Positions 4,858 through 7,831 of a stretch of DNA of 7,831 nt are shown here, piece after piece. Each line of letters begins with the position of its first letter. The first letter of the stretch is position 1. Both the position numbers and the translations under genes were made by a program. The DNA is from JAUVXJ01 sp964577995 (GTDB taxonomy: Bacteria > Chloroflexota > Anaerolineae > UBA7937 > B3-Chlor): positions 1 to 7,831 of the forward strand of contig CAZOBP010000137.1 in the NCBI GenBank assembly GCA_964577995.1. The letters run 5' to 3'. Under the pieces are notes generated by a model. The model made no database searches, was not told where the DNA came from, and saw only the letters and a list, made by a program, of their open reading frames with translations.

Positions 4858-7290
4858 CTAGTTGCCCCCTGTCTGGCCCTGAGGGGAGATGGCCTCCCCC
4901 CTAGCCGTGGGCTGCTGGGCAGCGAGCGTGTAGATCACGACCAGCGCCAGCGCATAGGCCGCCCCGCCGGCCAGAAGCACCCGAGAGAAACCCTGGGAGA
5001 TGGCCAGCATCACCGCCAGTATCGAGCTGAGGACGGAAGCACACCCGTTGACTCCCCAGGCCCAAGGTACCAGACCTGGCGCTAACCTGCCCGTCAGTCT
5101 GATGCCAGAAGGGAAGGGAACCCCCATCAGAAAACCCAGGGGAGCCAGCGCAATCACCGCAGCAACTAGGCGACAGGCGAACGGCAAACCAAGCAACCAC
5201 TGGAAGACGTGTGGTAGGAGAATCGGGTAGCACACCAGGAGGCCGCAAAGCCCTAGCATGGCCTTGCGCAGCGGCAACCTGGGCGAGAGCAGGCTGCCTG
5301 CGCCCGAGAAGATGAGCAGACTGAACAGGACGGTGGCGAAGGCATAGACGGGATGCCCCAGAAACAGAATGAACCGCTGGATGAGGGGTATCTCCACGAA
5401 GAGGTACCCCAGGCCCAGCAACAGGAAATAGAGGAAGAGGCGTTTGCCGTGTCTTCTCTGTCCCCCATTCCTGACGAAGACCAGGGGCAGCATGACCAGA
5501 ATCACCGAAGCTAGCAGAGTGAGCAACAGGAGAGCCATCAACACCAGGTACCCGCTGCCACCGAAGGGCTGCCAGGTCTTGCCCAAGCTGCGGAGAATCT
5601 CCGGGGTCTGACTCCAGCGAAAGAAGTGGAAGAAGAAGGGCCGATCGTCCGACGGAGGAGTGACGTCGAAAGGGTAGGCCGCATAGAACGCCTCTCGATC
5701 CGCAGCGCCCAGCAACTCTGTGTACGCTTCGTAGTAGTATGGCTCTTCCAGAACACTGTACCGGTTCACCTCTTCGGGAGTGATACCGGGGTAGTAGATC
5801 AGATCGAAACGCTTCTCCTCCGAGAATCGTCTCGCGGCGTCGATCTGTTCCGGGGTGAAGCCCTCCCTGCCAACCAGGAGAATACCGGTGTACAGACTCC
5901 TGAGGGCGATCACATGCCTCCCCGGATTTTGGACCCTCAGTCGCTCCAACGCCGACAGAGCCAGGGAGAGCACCCTCACGTTCTCGCTGGGAGGGGTTTG
6001 AAGCCAGCGATGCAGAACCAGCGTCCCCTCCGGCGTGAGATGGTTCAGATACTCTACGAAGGCCTCCGTCGTGTAGAGGTAGTTCTCGGATAGACTGTAC
6101 GCCCCGGAGCCGACGGGCCGGTAGCCCTCAGCCAGGGATACCTGTATGATGTCGAACTTCTCCTGGCTGCGGCGGAGATAGCTGCGCCCGTCTTCGCCAA
6201 CGAGAGCAACCTCTTCACGCCCATAGAGCCCTCCGGCGTACTCGCTGTATAGATCCCGCACGATCTCGAGCACCAAAGGATTGCTGTCCACGGCGACGAT
6301 CTCAAAAGCATCGTGGCGGACGGCCAGCAGCACATCTAGACCTGCGCCTGGCTCAAGAATTAGCACACGAGGTTGAGAAGCCAACCGGTAGGGAAGAGAG
6401 ACGAGCAGGGACTCCAGAAACGACAGCTCAGCGCCCGACGAGGCGGTGGTCAGAGGGCTCAGGTCCTCTCCGTCGGTGAAGACGCCTTTCTGCTCGGGGA
6501 GTCCAGAGGCATGGACGTAGCTCAGCCCCGGGGCCGACCGTATCCCCTCACTTTCTACCACGTCGACGCGAGCGAAAGCGGTCCATCCGCGATAGACGAT
6601 CTGTGCCCCCGGGTAGCGCAAAGCGTTGCTGAGGGCCTTGTAGGGTGACACTCTGATCTCGAAGAAAGACGGCAGCCGCAAGGCGCCCAAGGCCAACAGG
6701 ACAGCGAGGGCCACGCCCAGAGCAAGTCGTGTCCACGACCGGCGGCAGGCAAGAACTAGCGAAGCGAGAACACCCAGCAGCGACGCTAGAATCACGGTCG
6801 CTTCCCCACCGGCCAGGCCAAGCAGAACCAGCGCTATGGGGCAACCGATCCCCGACCCCATCAGATTGGCGAAATAGGCCCTTCCCGCTCGCTCTGGTGC
6901 CGCGGACAGCAAGACGGCCACGGCCAGCCCGCTGAAGAAGAAAGGCACAGACAGGGAGAGGTAGTACAGAGTCAGATAGAGAAGCTGTCGTCGGTCGTAG
7001 ACGATCTGGTAGGAGTCAAAGGGCACGTGATTGCTGACCAGGTATCCACCCAGAATGCTCATCGCGCAGAGCAGACAGAGATTGGACAGCAGCGTGCTCA
7101 GATCGCGCTTCACCACTTGAGGAAACAGGGCCAGAAACGAGCCGCTGGCCCCAAAACCCAGCAGCGCCAGGCTCACGGTCATGAAGGCAAAGTGATACCA
7201 TTGAGCCACAGAGAAGACGCGGGTCAATCCTATCTCGAAGACGATAGTGGCTGCCGAAAGCAGAAAAACCGCCGCGTACAGAGCCCTCAT
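4858..7290 (-). CDS. Membrane-embedded spermidine-synthase-like (SAM-fold) protein
   Basis: 810 residues. The N-terminal domain (about 1-207) has roughly seven membrane helices and starts with the family-typical 'SAATIVFEIGLTRVFSV'. A soluble Rossmann domain (about 210-575) carries the nucleotide-binding loop 'LEPGAGLDV' (312-320), acidic 'VDSNP' (Asp335), 'GEDGRSYL' (Asp367), 'FDIIQVSL' (379-386), 'SENYLYTTEAF' (401-411) and 'DDRPFFFHF' (548-556). A C-terminal domain of about six helices holds 'FVEIPLIQRFILFLGHP' (631-647) and 'MGVPFPSGIRL' (722-732). This layout is a recurring bacterial family annotated as spermidine synthase or SAM-dependent methyltransferase, with no proven reaction. The Asp that catalyses aminopropyl transfer aligns with Ser385, so true spermidine synthesis is unlikely. 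The first Met precedes helix 1 directly. No Shine-Dalgarno is visible, and the promoter at 7298-7326 would give a leaderless mRNA. Confidence 0.88.
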   Translation of the reverse strand: MRALYAAVFLLSAATIVFEIGLTRVFSVAQWYHFAFMTVSLALLGFGASGSFLALFPQVVKRDLSTLLSNLCLLCAMSILGGYLVSNHVPFDSYQIVYDRRQLLYLTLYYLSLSVPFFFSGLAVAVLLSAAPERAGRAYFANLMGSGIGCPIALVLLGLAGGEATVILASLLGVLASLVLACRRSWTRLALGVALAVLLALGALRLPSFFEIRVSPYKALSNALRYPGAQIVYRGWTAFARVDVVESEGIRSAPGLSYVHASGLPEQKGVFTDGEDLSPLTTASSGAELSFLESLLVSLPYRLASQPRVLILEPGAGLDVLLAVRHDAFEIVAVDSNPLVLEIVRDLYSEYAGGLYGREEVALVGEDGRSYLRRSQEKFDIIQVSLAEGYRPVGSGAYSLSENYLYTTEAFVEYLNHLTPEGTLVLHRWLQTPPSENVRVLSLALSALERLRVQNPGRHVIALRSLYTGILLVGREGFTPEQIDAARRFSEEKRFDLIYYPGITPEEVNRYSVLEEPYYYEAYTELLGAADREAFYAAYPFDVTPPSDDRPFFFHFFRWSQTPEILRSLGKTWQPFGGSGYLVLMALLLLTLLASVILVMLPLVFVRNGGQRRHGKRLFLYFLLLGLGYLFVEIPLIQRFILFLGHPVYAFATVLFSLLIFSGAGSLLSPRLPLRKAMLGLCGLLVCYPILLPHVFQWLLGLPFACRLVAAVIALAPLGFLMGVPFPSGIRLTGRLAPGLVPWAWGVNGCASVLSSILAVMLAISQGFSRVLLAGGAAYALALVVIYTLAAQQPTARGEAISPQGQTGGN

Positions 7291-7297
7291 GCCGCTG

Positions 7298-7326
7298 ACT
7301 ATAGATCAAGGGAGGGCCGTTTTCAA
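7298..7326 (-). promoter_or_regulatory. Sigma-70-type promoter predicting a leaderless mRNA for the 810-residue gene
   Basis: On the minus strand TTGAAA (7326-7321, five of six consensus bases) is followed after exactly 17 nt by TATAGT (7303-7298). Only seven bases, CAGCGGC, separate the -10 from the ATG at 7290. The expected start of transcription is 7291 or 7290, so the mRNA would begin at or one base before the start codon. The lack of a Shine-Dalgarno sequence there agrees with leaderless translation. Confidence 0.65.
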
Positions 7327-7331
7327 ACGGC
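7316..7331. promoter_or_regulatory. 16-bp palindrome over the -35 element, candidate operator
   Basis: GCCGTTTTCAAACGGC is a 7-bp perfect inverted repeat (GCCGTTT and AAACGGC) around a central TC. It contains the whole -35 hexamer (7321-7326) of the minus-strand promoter. The two-base centre makes an RNA hairpin awkward, and the site lies upstream of the predicted transcript, so a dimeric DNA-binding protein blocking RNA polymerase is the more natural reading. No regulator gene is in the window. Confidence 0.5.
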
Positions 7332-7616
7332 GATCAACGCCACGGGAACCCTACCACCCCCAAACCACGGCCTGGCTATGCTTCCGATCTACGACATCCT
7401 CGTAGGTATCCTTCGCGGCATCGAGGCCATGGCGCCAATCCGACTTCACCTTTCTGAGCGCATTTCACAACCCAACGGAGAAGACCCTCAAACACGGCAA
7501 GCCCCTCGGTGAACCAGGTCGAGCTCAACCAATCAGCGCACGAGCCATTTGAGTCCGTACCCGTTGCGCACACGTCAGGTTGGCGGGTCGGAATGTAGAT
7601 CCGCTCCCGTCACGGA
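7332..7616. other. Divergent intergenic DNA, no supported gene
   Basis: The full gap between the divergent genes is 7291-7676. Apart from the promoters and the palindrome at its ends, this central stretch has no open frame with a ribosome-binding site and credible family features. A minus-strand frame at about 7376-7600 encodes 'STWFTEGLAVFEG', which recalls the 'WFxEGLAxY' motif of gluzincin-like peptidases. It lacks an HExxH motif and an upstream continuation, so at best it is a decayed fragment. No tRNA, repeat array or terminator with a T-run was seen. Confidence 0.5.
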
Positions 7617-7645
7617 TTTGCATTCTGCTCGGAACCTGCTATAAT
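7617..7645 (+). promoter_or_regulatory. Extended -10 promoter for the lipoprotein gene
   Basis: TTTGCA (7617-7622, four of six -35 consensus bases), then 17 nt, then TATAAT (7640-7645) preceded by TG one base upstream (TGCTATAAT). Predicted transcription start is near 7652, giving a short leader of about 25 nt that contains the Shine-Dalgarno GGGAG (7663-7667). Confidence 0.78.
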
Positions 7646-7676
7646 AGAGCGCGATTAAGGAAGGGAGAGAACCGTA

Positions 7677-7831
7677 ATGAGTAGTAGACGCATGGCATTC
7701 TTGATCTGGCCTGTGCTGGCGGCAATGCTCCTTGGGTGTTCGTTTGGAGGACTGTTCGGTCAGCAGGCGGCTGCCTCGCCTACACCCACCAAGACCTTCG
7801 TTCCCACCTTCACGGCGACGCCCATCGTAGT
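7677..7831 (+). CDS. Lipoprotein N-terminus with Pro/Thr-rich linker; 3' end outside window
   Basis: Start is ATG at 7677 with GGGAG at 7663-7667 (9-nt spacing) and its own promoter. Fifty-one codons are visible. The first 21 residues form a lipoprotein signal: Arg4-Arg5, a hydrophobic core 'MAFLIWPVLAAM', and the lipobox Leu-Leu-Gly-Cys with the lipid-modified Cys at residue 21. The mature start 'SFGGLFGQQAAASPTPTK' runs into a Thr/Pro linker ('TFVPTFTATP') of the kind that tethers extracellular domains in Chloroflexota lipoproteins. The functional domain lies beyond the window, so only the location, anchored outside the membrane, can be stated. Confidence 0.85.
   Translation, partial: MSSRRMAFLIWPVLAAMLLGCSFGGLFGQQAAASPTPTKTFVPTFTATPIV

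Noticed and set aside
4858..7290. Calling the 810-residue gene a true spermidine synthase (speE)
   Set aside because: It has about thirteen membrane helices, is much longer than SpeE, and Ser385 replaces the catalytic Asp.
7027..7512. Plus-strand open frame of 161 codons crossing the start of the 810-residue gene
   Set aside because: It lies antisense to conserved membrane-helix coding sequence and lacks a ribosome-binding site or recognisable motif.

Overview
The window is GC-rich and densely coded. It holds six complete genes and one partial gene at each edge. The style suggests a member of the Chloroflexota (Anaerolineae-like), by inference only. Clues are two perfect extended -10 promoters (TGnTATAAT), a lipoprotein whose mature N-terminus is a Pro/Thr linker, a C-terminal beta-sandwich module of the kind found at the end of Chloroflexota membrane glycosyltransferases, and a large membrane-embedded spermidine-synthase-like protein. 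No rRNA, tRNA, CRISPR array or insertion sequence was seen.

Layout, left to right. Bases 1-593 (+) are the end of a secreted or membrane-anchored protein with duplicated beta-sandwich modules. Bases 695-2212 (+) encode a pure tetratricopeptide (TPR) protein made of eleven units of exactly 40 residues. It overlaps by 4 nt a polyprenyl-phosphate sugar-1-phosphate transferase of the MraY/WecA/TagO family (2209-3222). A strong extended -10 promoter then drives an HD-domain phosphohydrolase (3363-3959), which overlaps by 4 nt a four-helix membrane protein with two cytosolic cysteine clusters (3956-4459). A small GYD-domain protein follows (4509-4793). A GC-rich hairpin separates it from a convergent 810-residue membrane protein (4858-7290, -) with a spermidine-synthase-like Rossmann domain between two membrane domains. 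Its promoter puts transcription start at the ATG, so the mRNA is probably leaderless, and a 16-bp palindrome covers the -35. After about 390 bp of divergent intergenic DNA, another extended -10 promoter leads into a lipoprotein cut by the window edge (7677 onward).

How the genes may work together: the TPR and transferase genes are translationally coupled, which suggests a scaffold tied to the first lipid-linked step of cell-surface glycan synthesis. The HD and Cys-cluster genes form a second coupled pair of unknown role. No complete new defence or mobile system is visible. The points most worth following are the transferase with Thr in place of the usual metal-binding Asp, the orphan spermidine-synthase-like membrane enzyme with its leaderless, operator-like control region, and the Cys-cluster membrane protein.
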